This document shows, in pieces, positions 1-8,118 of a stretch of 64,000 nucleotides of DNA (the stretch's first letter is position 1; every line of letters starts with the position of its first letter). The position numbers were made by a program, and so were the translations under genes. The DNA is taken from contig NZ_CP030771.1 in the NCBI RefSeq assembly GCF_006088715.1, forward strand, positions 4,216,001-4,280,000. Direction: 5' to 3'. The notes under the pieces were generated by a model. It had not been told where the DNA came from. It ran no database searches and saw only the letters and a list, made by a program, of their open reading frames with translations. The stretch comes from Streptomyces sp. YIM 121038 (lineage in GTDB: Bacteria; Actinomycetota; Actinomycetes; Streptomycetales; Streptomycetaceae).

Positions 1-2
1 CG

Positions 3-437
3 CAGCCCGTGTCGTACGCCTCCAGCGCGCCCCGGGGCCCCGTGGTGGCCCTCGCGGACGAGGCGACCTCGTCCGACGGCGACATGATCACCGCCGTGTT
101 CAAACTCCTCGGGCTCGGGCCCGTGGTGGGGCAGCGGACCTGGGGCGGCGTCGTCGGCATGACCGGGCGCCACGTGCTCGGCGACGGCACGGTGATCACC
201 GTGCCGATGAACGCGGGCTGGTTCGACGCGTACGGCTGGGGCGTGGAGAACCACGGCGTCGAGCCCGACCTCGCCGTGCTGCGCACCCCGCTCGACTGGG
301 CCGAGGGGCGCCACGCCCAGCTCGACGACGCGGTGCGGCTCGCGCTCGACCTCCTCGCCGCGCGCCCCGCGGCCGTCCCTCCCGGGTACGACGACGTGCC
401 CGACCGGCGGCGGCCGCCGCTCCCCCCGCGCGCGTGA
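3..437 (+). CDS. Tricorn protease homologue, C-terminal fragment
   Basis: This is the last 144 codons of a gene that begins before the window. The residues match the C-terminal catalytic (S41-type) domain of tricorn proteases, large cytoplasmic peptidases that cut peptides released by the proteasome. The segment ADEATSSDGDMI carries the serine nucleophile of the family, and ENHGVEPD carries the acidic residue of the catalytic tetrad. The GGVVGM stretch between them fits the oxyanion region. The proline- and arginine-rich tail after residue 125 is typical of actinobacterial members. The N-terminal beta-propeller and PDZ parts lie outside the window, so full length cannot be judged. Confidence 0.85.
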   Translation, partial: QPVSYASSAPRGPVVALADEATSSDGDMITAVFKLLGLGPVVGQRTWGGVVGMTGRHVLGDGTVITVPMNAGWFDAYGWGVENHGVEPDLAVLRTPLDWAEGRHAQLDDAVRLALDLLAARPAAVPPGYDDVPDRRRPPLPPRA

Positions 438-529
438 GCGGAGCGTAACTGTCCGACATGCGTGGGATGTCGGGCCGTGTCAGGCTGGTCGAGGCCCAAT
501 CCCCTCACCCACATTGGGAGTGAACCTCC

Positions 530-715
530 ATGGGCATCAAGGACCAGTTCCAGGACAAGGCGCAGGAGCTCTCCGAAAAGGCCAAGCAGGCCGCGCAGCG
601 GGGGCGCGGCGAGGCGGGCGAGCGGTCCTCGCAGGCGCGCGAGCAGTCGCAGGAGTCCCTGGACGACGCACAGCGGGAGGCGGAGGACCGGTTCAACCGG
701 GACTACGACGCGTAA
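530..715 (+). CDS. Small hydrophilic CsbD-like protein
   Basis: The gene encodes 61 residues made almost entirely of Q, E, K, R, A and S (start MGIKDQFQDKAQEL). It is predicted as one long charged helix without membrane segment or cysteine. This resembles the small CsbD-like stress proteins common in Streptomyces, whose biochemical role is unknown. A GGGAG ribosome site lies about 10 bases before the ATG. The gene stands alone and is closed by a strong two-part hairpin at 731-782. The family assignment is from composition and the conserved start, not from a catalytic motif. Confidence 0.75.
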   Translation: MGIKDQFQDKAQELSEKAKQAAQRGRGEAGERSSQAREQSQESLDDAQREAEDRFNRDYDA

Positions 716-730
716 CGCTGCGCTGTGCTC

Positions 731-782
731 GGGCGGGTGGGCGCCCCTGCCGCTATCGCGGCAGGGTTTCGCCCACCCGCCC
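731..782. terminator. Strong two-part hairpin after the CsbD-like gene
   Basis: Outer arms 731-743 and 770-782 are perfectly complementary (GGGCGGGTGGGCG with its partner). Inner arms 745-753 and 758-766 (CCCTGCCGC/GCGGCAGGG) continue the stem with a 4-base loop. It lies 16 bases after the stop codon and lacks a clear T-run, as is usual for Streptomyces terminators. Confidence 0.8.
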
Positions 783-870
783 ACCCATGTCTCCCCAGCC
801 TTGCGAGGCCCGGCCCCGACGCGGAGCGCCGCCGCCGGGTGGGGGCGGGCGGGCGGGACCGCCCCGCTCC

Positions 871-918
871 CCGCTGTGGGCAATCGTCCCGCAGGGCGGG
901 ACGGGTGGGCACAGCACC
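871..918. repeat. Dispersed 48-bp intergenic repeat, copy 1
   Basis: The 48 bases here recur identically, as far as I can read, at 8017-8064. The core is a hairpin, CGTCCCGC-AG-GGCGGGACG, flanked by TGTGGGCA and TGGGCACA. This repeat type is familiar from intergenic regions of many Streptomyces genomes. The 300-bp gap 716-1015 holds only this and the hairpin before it. Confidence 0.8.
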
Positions 919-1015
919 GAGGTGCCGCCCGGCCGTTCCGCCAGGGCCCAAGGCCCAGCCGGGGTGCCGCCCGGCCGCTCCACCGGGGCCCGAGGCCCAG
1001 GCGCCGCCCGGCCCC

Positions 1016-1891
1016 TCAGTGCGGGCGGGCGGCCTCGTCGGCGGTGCCGCCCGCGCCCACCAGCCCCCTGGACACCTGGCCGAGCCGCGGCTCCAGACGC
1101 CGCATCTCGCGCTGCCCGACCCCCGCGATGATCCCGGGCAGATAGGGCCGCGCCCCCTGCAGCCCCCGCAGCCACCACTGCCCGTAGACATGGGCGGAGC
1201 GCCGCTCGATGCCCGCCACGAGCCGGTCGACCGCGGGCCCCAGCGGATAGGTCTTGTTGGAGGGCCACGGCAGCCGCTGCCGCAACTCCCGCATCACGTC
1301 GTCCTGGTCGGCCCCCCGCACCATGTCGGTGTCCGTCCAGGACAGATACCCGACCCCCACCTTCACGCCCTTGTACCCGACCTCGGCCCGCAGCGCGTGC
1401 GCGTACGCCTCCACGCCGGACTTGGACGCGCAGTACGCGGTCATCATCGGCGCGGGAGTCATCGCCGCGAGCGAGGCGATCTGCAGCAGATAGCCCCGGC
1501 TCTCGGCGAGCACGGGCAGGAACGCCCGTGCCGTCACCGCGCTGCCGATCAGGTTGACCTCGATGACCCGTCGCCAGGCGACGGGGTCGGAGTCCATGAA
1601 GGGCCCGCCGCTGGCGACGCCCGCGTTGGCGACCACGACGTCGGCCTTGCCGAAGCGCTCCTTGACCTCCGCGGCCACCCGCGCCATCGCCCCGTGGTCG
1701 GTGACGTCCGCGTACCAGAAGTCGCTCTCGGTGTGCAGCCGCCCGCTGACCCGCTTCAGCTCCTCCGGTTCCAGGCCGACGAGCGCGACGCGCGCGCCGC
1801 GTGCCGACAGCTTGCGGGCGAGGAGTTCACCGACCCCCCGCGCCGCCCCGGTGACGACCGCGACCTGCCCCTCCAGGCTGACCCTGCTCAC
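1016..1891 (-). CDS. Short-chain dehydrogenase/reductase (monooxygenase operon)
   Basis: The product is a 291-residue classical SDR. The cofactor motif TGAARGVG is near the N terminus, followed by NAG (ANAGVASGG), the catalytic serine in QIASLAA, and YCASK carrying the active-site Tyr and Lys. It should oxidise or reduce an alcohol/carbonyl with NAD(P). The GTG start overlaps the stop of the upstream hydrolase gene as GTGA, with AAGGAGG just ahead, so it is the third gene of a translationally coupled operon: monooxygenase, hydrolase, SDR. A plausible logic is ketone to ester, ester hydrolysis, then alcohol oxidation. The substrate is not evident from sequence. Confidence 0.88.
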   Translation of the reverse strand: MSRVSLEGQVAVVTGAARGVGELLARKLSARGARVALVGLEPEELKRVSGRLHTESDFWYADVTDHGAMARVAAEVKERFGKADVVVANAGVASGGPFMDSDPVAWRRVIEVNLIGSAVTARAFLPVLAESRGYLLQIASLAAMTPAPMMTAYCASKSGVEAYAHALRAEVGYKGVKVGVGYLSWTDTDMVRGADQDDVMRELRQRLPWPSNKTYPLGPAVDRLVAGIERRSAHVYGQWWLRGLQGARPYLPGIIAGVGQREMRRLEPRLGQVSRGLVGAGGTADEAARPH

Positions 1892-2829
1892 GCGCCCTCC
1901 TTCAGTCGTGCGGACGTTCCGTCCAGGTAGGTGTCGGCGAGGTCCGCGACGGCCCGCGTCACCGCCTCCGGTGCCTCCACCGGTGTCATGTGCCCGATCC
2001 CGACCAGCTCGGTCAGGCCGGTGCAGTGCGGCAGTGCCGCCGCGAGCCGCCGCGCGTGGACGAGGGGTGTCAGCCGGTCCGCGGTCCCGGCGAGCACGGC
2101 CGTGGGCACCGTCAGGTCGGCGAGCCCGGCGTCGAGCCCGAGCCCGTCGAGCACGTGCGCCCAGCGGTACCGCGGCACGCGCGGGCACGCGTGCACGATC
2201 CGCGCGCACGCCTCGACCCGCTCGGGGGCCGAACCGGGGCCCATCGTCGCGTACTTGAGCAGCCTGCGGGCGAGCGGTGTGACCGGGCCCAGCGGCGCCC
2301 GCGCGGCGAGCACCCGCCGGGTGAGCAGGGTCCGTGCCGCGCCCGCCCGCAGCGGCAGCACCGTCGACTCCGCGACCAGGCGCGAGCTGCCCGTGCTGCA
2401 CAGCAGCGCCGCCGCCGCGTGCGCGCGCACCGCTGGCCGCGCGGCCGCCGCCATCAGCGTCATGCCGCCCATGGAGTGCCCGACGAGCACCGCCCGCTCG
2501 CCGGGCGCCAGCGTCGCGGCGAGCACGGCCTCCAAGTCGTCGGCGAGCGCCCGCGTGCTGTATCCGGCGGCCTCCACCGGCACTCCGCTGCGTCCGTGCC
2601 CGCGCTGGTCGTACGCGATGACGCGGCGCGTGGCCGACAGGGCGCGGAGCTGCGCGGCCCAGAACGCGGTCGAGCAGGTCCAGCCGTGGACGAGGACCAC
2701 GGCGGGCGCGCCGTCGGGCCCGTGCGCCTCGACGTGCAGCCGGGTGCCGTCGGCCGACACGGCGCTCAGCTCGCGCGCGGGTACGGGCGGCGCGAACGGA
2801 CCGGCCAGGACGTGCCCCCGGCCCCTCAC
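1888..2829 (-). CDS. Alpha/beta hydrolase
   Basis: This is a 313-residue alpha/beta-fold hydrolase. It shows the oxyanion region LVHGWTCS, the nucleophile elbow GHSMGG, an acidic residue in the VLAGTADRLTP loop and the histidine in GIGHMTP, so the full Ser-Asp-His triad is present. The GTG start overlaps the monooxygenase stop (GTGA), and its own stop overlaps the SDR start in the same way. Next to a Baeyer-Villiger-type enzyme, an esterase or lactonase role is the simplest inference. A longer upstream reading frame is open only because of base composition. Confidence 0.87.
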   Translation of the reverse strand: MRGRGHVLAGPFAPPVPARELSAVSADGTRLHVEAHGPDGAPAVVLVHGWTCSTAFWAAQLRALSATRRVIAYDQRGHGRSGVPVEAAGYSTRALADDLEAVLAATLAPGERAVLVGHSMGGMTLMAAAARPAVRAHAAAALLCSTGSSRLVAESTVLPLRAGAARTLLTRRVLAARAPLGPVTPLARRLLKYATMGPGSAPERVEACARIVHACPRVPRYRWAHVLDGLGLDAGLADLTVPTAVLAGTADRLTPLVHARRLAAALPHCTGLTELVGIGHMTPVEAPEAVTRAVADLADTYLDGTSARLKEGA

Positions 2830-4370
2830 GCGGAGACCTCCACCGCGTGGCCGCCCCGGGCGGCGGGGACCGGGGCCGGGGGCCGCAGCACCTCGTACTC
2901 GTTCAGGTCCACACCGCGCGTCGCCGCGCGGAACTCCGTCGTGGTGCCGGGCCAGACCGTCGTGTTGACGCCGTTGGCGTCCAGGTACCAGCTGGTGCAG
3001 CCGCCGGTGTTCCACACGGTGCGCTTCATGCGCTCCTGGACGCGGCGGTTCCACGCGTTGACGGCGCTCGGCCGGGCGGCGAGGGCGGCCCGGCCGCCGA
3101 GGACGTCCAACTGCCGCAGATAGTCGGCCAGGTAGTTCAGCTGGGACTCGATCATGAGGATCATGGAGGAGTTGCCCAGGCCCGTGTTCGGGCCGATGAC
3201 GGTGAGGAAGTTGGGGAAGCCCGCCGCGGTCGCGCCGCGCAGGGCCTTCATGCCGTCCTTCCAGGTCTCCATGAGCGTCCTGCCGTCGTCGCCCACCACG
3301 CGGTCGGCGATCGGCATGTCCGTGACGTGGAAGCCGGTGCCGAAGACGATCGCGTCGACCTCGGCCTCGGTGCCGTCGGCGGCCACGGCCGTGGAGCCGC
3401 GCACCTCCGCGAGGCCGCTCGCGACCACGTCCACGTGCGGCTGCGCGAGCGCCGGGTAGTAGCTGTTGGACAGCAGGATCCGCTTGCAGCCGATGCGGTA
3501 CGTCGGGGTCAGCTTGGCGCGCAGCTCCGGGTCCTTGATGGCGCGTGCCATGTTCCGCTTGGCGATGCTCTCGACCAGGCCCAGCTCGTTCGGCCGCTTG
3601 GTGAACGCCTGCACCTGGAGCTCGCGGATGCCCCACAGCAGGCCGCGCCGCAGCTGCGTGGTGAACGGCAGCTGCCGGTGCAGCCAGCGCTCGGCCCCGG
3701 TGATGTCCCGGTCCGCGCGCGGCATGACCCACGGCGGCGTGCGCTGGAAGAGCGTGAGGCGGCGTACGTCGCGCTGGATCTCCGGCACGATCTGGATCGC
3801 GGACGCCCCGGTGCCGATCATCGCTACGCGCTTGCCGCGCAGGTCGTAGTCGTGGTCCCAGCGGGCGGAGTGGAAGACCTTGCCGGGGAAGGTGTCGAGG
3901 CCCGGGATGTCGGGCGTCTTCGGGTCGGACAGCGGCCCGGTGGCGGAGACCACGACGTCGGCGGTGAGGTGCCCCTGGCTGGTCTCCAGCTCCCACAGCA
4001 GCCGCTCGCCGTTCCAGCGCGCCCCGCGGACCTCGGTGTCGAGGCGGATGTGCGGCCGCAGCCGGAAGGTGTCGGCGACCCGTTCCAGGTAGTCCCAGAT
4101 GTGCTCCTGGCCGGAGAAGGTGCGCGGCCAGTCGGGGTTGGGCGCGAAGGAGAACGAGTACAGATGGGACGGCACGTCGCAGGCGCAGCCCGGATAGCTG
4201 TTGTCGCGCCAGGTGCCGCCGACCGCGCCCGCGCGCTCCAGGACGACGAAGTCGGTGACGCCCTCGCGGCGCAGGCGCACGGCAGCCCCGAGGCCGCCGA
4301 ACCCGGATCCGATCACCGCCACCCGGACGTGCTCCTGCGCCTTGTCGCGTACCCGCTTGCGCTCGGCCAT
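2826..4370 (-). CDS. Flavin-containing monooxygenase, Baeyer-Villiger type
   Basis: The 514-residue protein has an N-terminal FAD-binding GxGxxG (IGSGFGGLGAAV), then GGTWRDNSYPGCACD, the region conserved in class B flavoproteins. A second nucleotide-binding site, IGTGASA, follows, and a fingerprint-like FQRTPPWVMPR sits just after it. Such enzymes use NADPH and O2 to insert oxygen next to a ketone or to oxidise heteroatoms. The ATG start has GGGAGG 7 bases upstream; the more distal in-frame ATG has none. It is the first gene of a three-gene operon and diverges from a MerR gene, with a palindrome at 4398-4415 in between. Confidence 0.88.
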   Translation of the reverse strand: MAERKRVRDKAQEHVRVAVIGSGFGGLGAAVRLRREGVTDFVVLERAGAVGGTWRDNSYPGCACDVPSHLYSFSFAPNPDWPRTFSGQEHIWDYLERVADTFRLRPHIRLDTEVRGARWNGERLLWELETSQGHLTADVVVSATGPLSDPKTPDIPGLDTFPGKVFHSARWDHDYDLRGKRVAMIGTGASAIQIVPEIQRDVRRLTLFQRTPPWVMPRADRDITGAERWLHRQLPFTTQLRRGLLWGIRELQVQAFTKRPNELGLVESIAKRNMARAIKDPELRAKLTPTYRIGCKRILLSNSYYPALAQPHVDVVASGLAEVRGSTAVAADGTEAEVDAIVFGTGFHVTDMPIADRVVGDDGRTLMETWKDGMKALRGATAAGFPNFLTVIGPNTGLGNSSMILMIESQLNYLADYLRQLDVLGGRAALAARPSAVNAWNRRVQERMKRTVWNTGGCTSWYLDANGVNTTVWPGTTTEFRAATRGVDLNEYEVLRPPAPVPAARGGHAVEVSA

Positions 4371-4397
4371 GCCGCCGCCTCCCGAAGTCCATGACTC

Positions 4398-4415
4398 TGC
4401 CAGTAATCGCTGGCA
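4398..4415. promoter_or_regulatory. Palindrome between monooxygenase operon and merR gene
   Basis: TGCCAG-N6-CTGGCA is a perfect 6-bp inverted repeat 28 bases upstream of the monooxygenase ATG. It lies in the divergent intergenic region with a MerR-family gene, so it is a candidate operator. No binding evidence exists. Confidence 0.5.
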
Positions 4416-4502
4416 CAATCGGAGCGTAGAGCAGCTCCGTACTCATGGGTAGGGGTCGACGGAGGAAAGTTACCGACGGTAGGGCTCGGGCCTGCGCATA
4501 GG

Positions 4503-5228
4503 GTGCGGGTTGTGGCGGGAGACGGGGCGGACGCGGTGACGGACGGAACGGCAGGAGCGGCGGGCGCGGGCGACGGCCGACCGCCGGTGCGCGAGTACCG
4601 CATGGACGAACTCGCCGCGGCGGCCGGGATCACCGTGCGCACCGTGCGCTTCTACCGCGAGCGCGGCCTCATCCCGCCCCCGCGCCGCGAGGGCCGCATC
4701 GCCTGGTACGACGACCACCACCTGGCCCGCCTGCGCACCATCGCCGCCCTCCTTGAGCGCGGCCACACCCTCCAGGGCATCGCCGAGCTGGCCGAGGCCT
4801 TCGAGAAGGGCCGCGACGTGGCCGAACTCCTCGGCATCGACGGCCCGTCGGAGGAGACCCCGGTCCGCCTCACCCCCGAGGAGCTGGCCGACCGCTTCGC
4901 GGGCCAGGTCACCCCGGAGAACCTGGCGGCCGCGATGGAGTTCGGCTATCTGGGCACCGACGGCGACGACATCGTGCACGTCAGCAACCGCCTGCTCGAC
5001 GCCTCGGCCGCCCTGGTGCGCAAGGGCATCCCGCTGGCGTCCGTCATGGAGGCGGGCCGGCGCATCCGCGAACACGCCGACGCGCTGGCCGAGTTGTTCG
5101 TCGCGTTCACCGTCGAGCACGCCGCCGAGCACCCGGAGGTCACCGCGGACGAGCTGCGCCCGCTCGCCAAGAGCGTGGTGGAGGCGGAGCTCTCCCTGGC
5201 CCTCGACCGGCGCCTGAACCGGCCCTGA
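4503..5228 (+). CDS. MerR family transcriptional regulator
   Basis: About 238-241 residues. The winged-helix MerR domain begins after a flexible Ala/Gly-rich lead at YRMDELAAAAGITVRTVRFYRERGLI (shown by AAGITVRTVRFYRERGL). The wing region IAWYDDHHLARL and the dimerisation helix ending in FEKGRDVAELL follow. The C-terminal ~130 residues are helical and unrelated to the metal-binding MerR loop, since no paired cysteines are present, so it likely senses an organic ligand. Start is uncertain between GTG at 4503 and GTG at 4512. It diverges from the monooxygenase operon and is the probable regulator of it. Confidence 0.87.
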   Translation: MRVVAGDGADAVTDGTAGAAGAGDGRPPVREYRMDELAAAAGITVRTVRFYRERGLIPPPRREGRIAWYDDHHLARLRTIAALLERGHTLQGIAELAEAFEKGRDVAELLGIDGPSEETPVRLTPEELADRFAGQVTPENLAAAMEFGYLGTDGDDIVHVSNRLLDASAALVRKGIPLASVMEAGRRIREHADALAELFVAFTVEHAAEHPEVTADELRPLAKSVVEAELSLALDRRLNRP

Positions 5229-5264
5229 GACCGCCCGCCCCGGCCCGGCGGCCAATCGGCCCGG

Positions 5265-6284
5265 TCAGCTCGGCAGCCACCAACGCGCCTTGTAGATGCC
5301 CCCGTTGACCAGGTGATAGCTGCCGCTCGGCCGGTGCACGCCGACCCGCGTCGTCCACCAGGTCTCCCCCAGGCCGCCCTCCGGCACGGTGCTGAGCACC
5401 TGCCCGGTGCGCGGGTCGTTGCCGACCGCCTTCACCTTCTCCCGGTCGATCAGCTCGTGGCCCGCGTAGTCGCGTACGAAGGCCCCCGTCCGCTTCTCGT
5501 ACTGGAAGACCGCCGCGTTGGTCGTCACCCAGAGCCGCCCCGGCCGCCCCGCCACCGGGAACAGGTCGTGGCCGCCCGCCGTCCGCCCCGGCACGGCCAC
5601 CGGCAGCGGCGTGGCGGAGGTCCGGGTGAGCGCGGGCCGCGCGGGCTCCCCGCCGACCTCGTACGTCACCAGCTCGTCGTCGCCGACCGCCCACAGGACG
5701 CGCCGCGCCCGGTCCCAGTGCAGCCCGTGCGCGCCCTTGAGGCTCGCCTGCGCGTACCGCGTGGCGCCGGGGCCGCACGAGGCGGCGTACAGGCGCACCA
5801 GCGCGCCGGTGCTGCACGCGACCGCCACGTTGCCGTCGGGCAGCAGCTCGGCGGAGTGCGGGTTGAACAGGTCGTCGCCGGGGCCGATCGCGGTCCCCCA
5901 GTAGCGGCGGCCCGACGGGTGCTCCACGGCGGCCACGAACCCGAAGGACGCCGTCGTCAGGACCAGCGTGCGGCCCCGCAGCCGCCGCGGCCTCGCCTCG
6001 CACGGGTAGACCCAGCTCTCCTCGGGCCGCAGGTCCGCGTAGCGCGGGTCGCCGAGCGGCGAGAACTGCCAGCGCACGACGGACGGATCGGCGGCCGGGT
6101 CCCACTCCCGCCGCCTCGGGTCGAGGACGAGCAGGCGCTTGCTCGCCTGTTCGGTGACGAGCACGGGCGGGGTGCCCGCGGGCACCCCGCGCGGCGCGGC
6201 CCCGGCCGCGGCGGGGGCCGCGCCCAGCGCGCCCGCGGCGCCCGCCCCGATCAGAAAACTCCGTCTGGAAAGACCAGCAGCCAT
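5265..6284 (-). CDS. DUF6528 family protein, Tat-exported
   Basis: The gene encodes 339 residues. The N terminus SRRSFLIGAGAAGALGAAPAA is a twin-arginine signal (SRRSFL) with a short hydrophobic stretch and an Ala-X-Ala cleavage region. The mature part contains repeated short beta-strand units with W and G turns (VVRWQFSPLGD, HGLHWDRARRVLWAVGDDEL, RLWVTTNAAVFQYEK), as in a beta-propeller. The family is recognised as DUF6528; no enzymatic activity is known. The ATG at 6284 has GAGGGGG upstream, while the longer in-frame start lacks a signal peptide at its N terminus. It converges with the MerR gene. Confidence 0.8.
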   Translation of the reverse strand: MAAGLSRRSFLIGAGAAGALGAAPAAAGAAPRGVPAGTPPVLVTEQASKRLLVLDPRRREWDPAADPSVVRWQFSPLGDPRYADLRPEESWVYPCEARPRRLRGRTLVLTTASFGFVAAVEHPSGRRYWGTAIGPGDDLFNPHSAELLPDGNVAVACSTGALVRLYAASCGPGATRYAQASLKGAHGLHWDRARRVLWAVGDDELVTYEVGGEPARPALTRTSATPLPVAVPGRTAGGHDLFPVAGRPGRLWVTTNAAVFQYEKRTGAFVRDYAGHELIDREKVKAVGNDPRTGQVLSTVPEGGLGETWWTTRVGVHRPSGSYHLVNGGIYKARWWLPS

Positions 6285-6447
6285 GAAGCCCCCTCGTCCG
6301 ACCGGCAGTTGACGCGCTCGCCGTGTACGCGTCCGCAATCTGCCATGCCGCACGGAGGCGGGACAGCCCTCCGCCGGACCTTTCACCGGCGGTTCGCCCG
6401 GAGGGCGCAAGCAGGCGGCCTCCCGGGCCGGGCCGCTCGTACCGGGC

Positions 6448-7236
6448 CTACTCGTAGACGACGGTCACCGGGGCGTGGTCCGACCAGCGCTCGTCGTGCG
6501 TCGCGGCCCGCTCGACGAAGCCCTTGACCGCGCGGCCCACGAGGCCGGGCGTCGCGACGTGGTAGTCGATGCGCCACCCCGAGTCGTTGTCGAAGGCGCG
6601 GCCCCGGTAGGACCACCACGAGTACGGGCCCTCGACGTCCGGGTGCAGGACGCGCATGACGTCGCCGAACTCGGCGAACACCTCCGACATCCAGGCGCGC
6701 TCCTCCGGCAGGAAGCCGGAGTTCTTCTTGTTGCCGCGCCAGTTCTTGAGGTCCGCCTCCTGGTGGGCGATGTTCCAGTCGCCGCAGACGAGGACCTCGC
6801 GGCCGTCGGCGGCGGCCCGCGCCTTCAGGTCCTTCAGATACGCGAGGAACTCCCCCATGAACCGGATCTTCTCGTCCTGCCGCTCGGTGCCGACCTCGCC
6901 CGAGGGCAGATACAGGCTCGCGACCGTGACGCCCGGCAGGTCCGCCTCCACATAGCGCCCGCTCCCGTCGAACTCGGCGGACCCGAAGCCGACCCGCACG
7001 CGCTCCGGCTCCCGCCGCGAGTACAGCGAGACGCCCGCGCGGCCCTTCGCCGCGGCCGGGGCGTGCGTCACGTGCCAGCCCTCGGGCGCGCGCACCTCGT
7101 CCGGCAGCTGGTGCGGCTCGGCGCGCACCTCCTGGAGGCACAGCACGTCGGCGCCGGTGCCGTCGAGCCACTCCACGAACCCCTTCTTGGCGGCGGCCCG
7201 CAGCCCGTTCACATTCACGCTGGTCACAGTGAGCAT
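6448..7236 (-). CDS. xth: Exodeoxyribonuclease III
   Basis: The product is a 262-residue endonuclease/exonuclease/phosphatase-fold enzyme. N-terminal SVNVNGLRA, LCLQEVRAEP (metal-binding Glu), SLYLPSGEVG, VCGDWNIAHQEADLKN (catalytic Asp/Asn) and the terminal SDHAPVTV (catalytic Asp-His) are all present in order. It removes nucleotides from duplex 3' ends and cuts at abasic sites during base-excision repair. Length agrees with the family. The ATG at 7236 begins exactly at the first beta strand. It is divergent from a GNAT gene at 7311. Confidence 0.95.
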   Translation of the reverse strand: MLTVTSVNVNGLRAAAKKGFVEWLDGTGADVLCLQEVRAEPHQLPDEVRAPEGWHVTHAPAAAKGRAGVSLYSRREPERVRVGFGSAEFDGSGRYVEADLPGVTVASLYLPSGEVGTERQDEKIRFMGEFLAYLKDLKARAAADGREVLVCGDWNIAHQEADLKNWRGNKKNSGFLPEERAWMSEVFAEFGDVMRVLHPDVEGPYSWWSYRGRAFDNDSGWRIDYHVATPGLVGRAVKGFVERAATHDERWSDHAPVTVVYE

Positions 7237-7310
7237 CCCGGCACCCTACCGGCACACTGGAGGCGACCGTCGCAGCCACCACACCTCTGCATAGGGATAC
7301 GATTCATAGC

Positions 7311-7790
7311 ATGGACATACGCCGGGTCGCCTTCGACCACCCCGACGCCGTGAAGCTCAACGACCGTGTCCAGGGCGAGTACGCCGAGCGCTACGGGGAC
7401 GAGGGCGACGTCACGCCGCTGGACCCGACGATGTTCCGGCCGCCGCGCGGCCTCTACCTCATCGCGTACGACGCCGCGGACGTGCCCGTGGCGACGGGCG
7501 GCTGGCGCGTGATGGACGCGAACGGCGAGGGGTACGCGGACGGCGACGCCGAGATCAAGCGCATGTACGTCGTCCCCGAGGCGCGGGGCCTCGGGCTCGC
7601 CCGGCGGATCCTGGCCGCCCTGGAGGAGGACGCCCGTGCGGCGGGGCGGGCCCGCATGGTCCTCGAAACCGGCACCAAGCAGCCCGAGGCCATCGCCCTC
7701 TACGCCTCCAGCGGCTACGCCCTCTGCGAGCGCTTCGGCTACTACCGCTTCCACGACCTGAGCCGCTGCTACGCCAAGCCCTTGCGCTGA
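7311..7790 (+). CDS. GNAT family N-acetyltransferase
   Basis: This 159-residue single-domain acetyltransferase has the acetyl-CoA motif VVPEARGLGLARRIL (R/Q-x-x-G-x-G/A pattern) and the C-terminal NAT core ALYASSGYALCERFGYY. The substrate cannot be read from sequence. The ATG lies a few bases after TACGATTC-like sequence, and there is no obvious ribosome site, so a leaderless transcript is possible. It is divergent from exonuclease III, with 74 bases between starts. Confidence 0.88.
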   Translation: MDIRRVAFDHPDAVKLNDRVQGEYAERYGDEGDVTPLDPTMFRPPRGLYLIAYDAADVPVATGGWRVMDANGEGYADGDAEIKRMYVVPEARGLGLARRILAALEEDARAAGRARMVLETGTKQPEAIALYASSGYALCERFGYYRFHDLSRCYAKPLR

Positions 7791-7860
7791 GCTCCGCGCC
7801 CCCCGGCCCACGCCGGGCCGCGCCGGGCCGTCGTCCGTCTACCGGCCCGTCTCGGCCGCT

Positions 7861-8010
7861 CGCGCAGTTCCCCGCGCCCCTGACGGGGCCCTCCACCCGC
7901 CGGGCCACACCGGGCTGCGCCGGGCCGTGCCGGGCCGCCCCGCGCCGTCGTCCGCCTGCCGGTCCGTCGCGGCCGGTCGCGCAGTTCCCCGCGCCCCTGA
8001 CGGGGCCCTC
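7861..8010. repeat. Two copies of a CGCGCAGTTCCCCGCGCC repeat
   Basis: A 33-bp block (7861-7893) recurs at 7978-8010 with the same bases, and similar GC-rich sequence (GTCGTCCG...CCGGCC) precedes each copy. Each ends in a short hairpin, CCCCTGACGGGG. This block is widespread as an intergenic repeat in Streptomyces. It follows the GNAT stop and precedes the end of the histidine kinase gene, so it may act as a converging terminator. Confidence 0.75.
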
Positions 8011-8016
8011 GCCCAC

Positions 8017-8064
8017 CCGCTGTGGGCAATCGTCCCGCAGGGCGGGACGGGTGGGCACAGCACC
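8017..8064. repeat. Dispersed 48-bp intergenic repeat, copy 2
   Basis: This is the second copy of the 48-bp block at 871-918, with the CCCGCAGGGCGGG hairpin inside. It abuts the CAGTTCCCC repeat pair, so the 328-bp gap 7791-8118 is built almost wholly from two repeat families. Confidence 0.8.
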
Positions 8065-8118
8065 CGGGCGCCGGGCAACCGTGGAACCAGGCCCCCGCCC
8101 GGGGAAGGGCCAGGGCGG

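Noticed and set aside
1888..4446. An 852-codon minus-strand frame spanning hydrolase and monooxygenase genes.
   Set aside because: The hydrolase part is real from 2829 only; upstream it is a shadow of the monooxygenase with Arg/Pro/Gly-rich nonsense.
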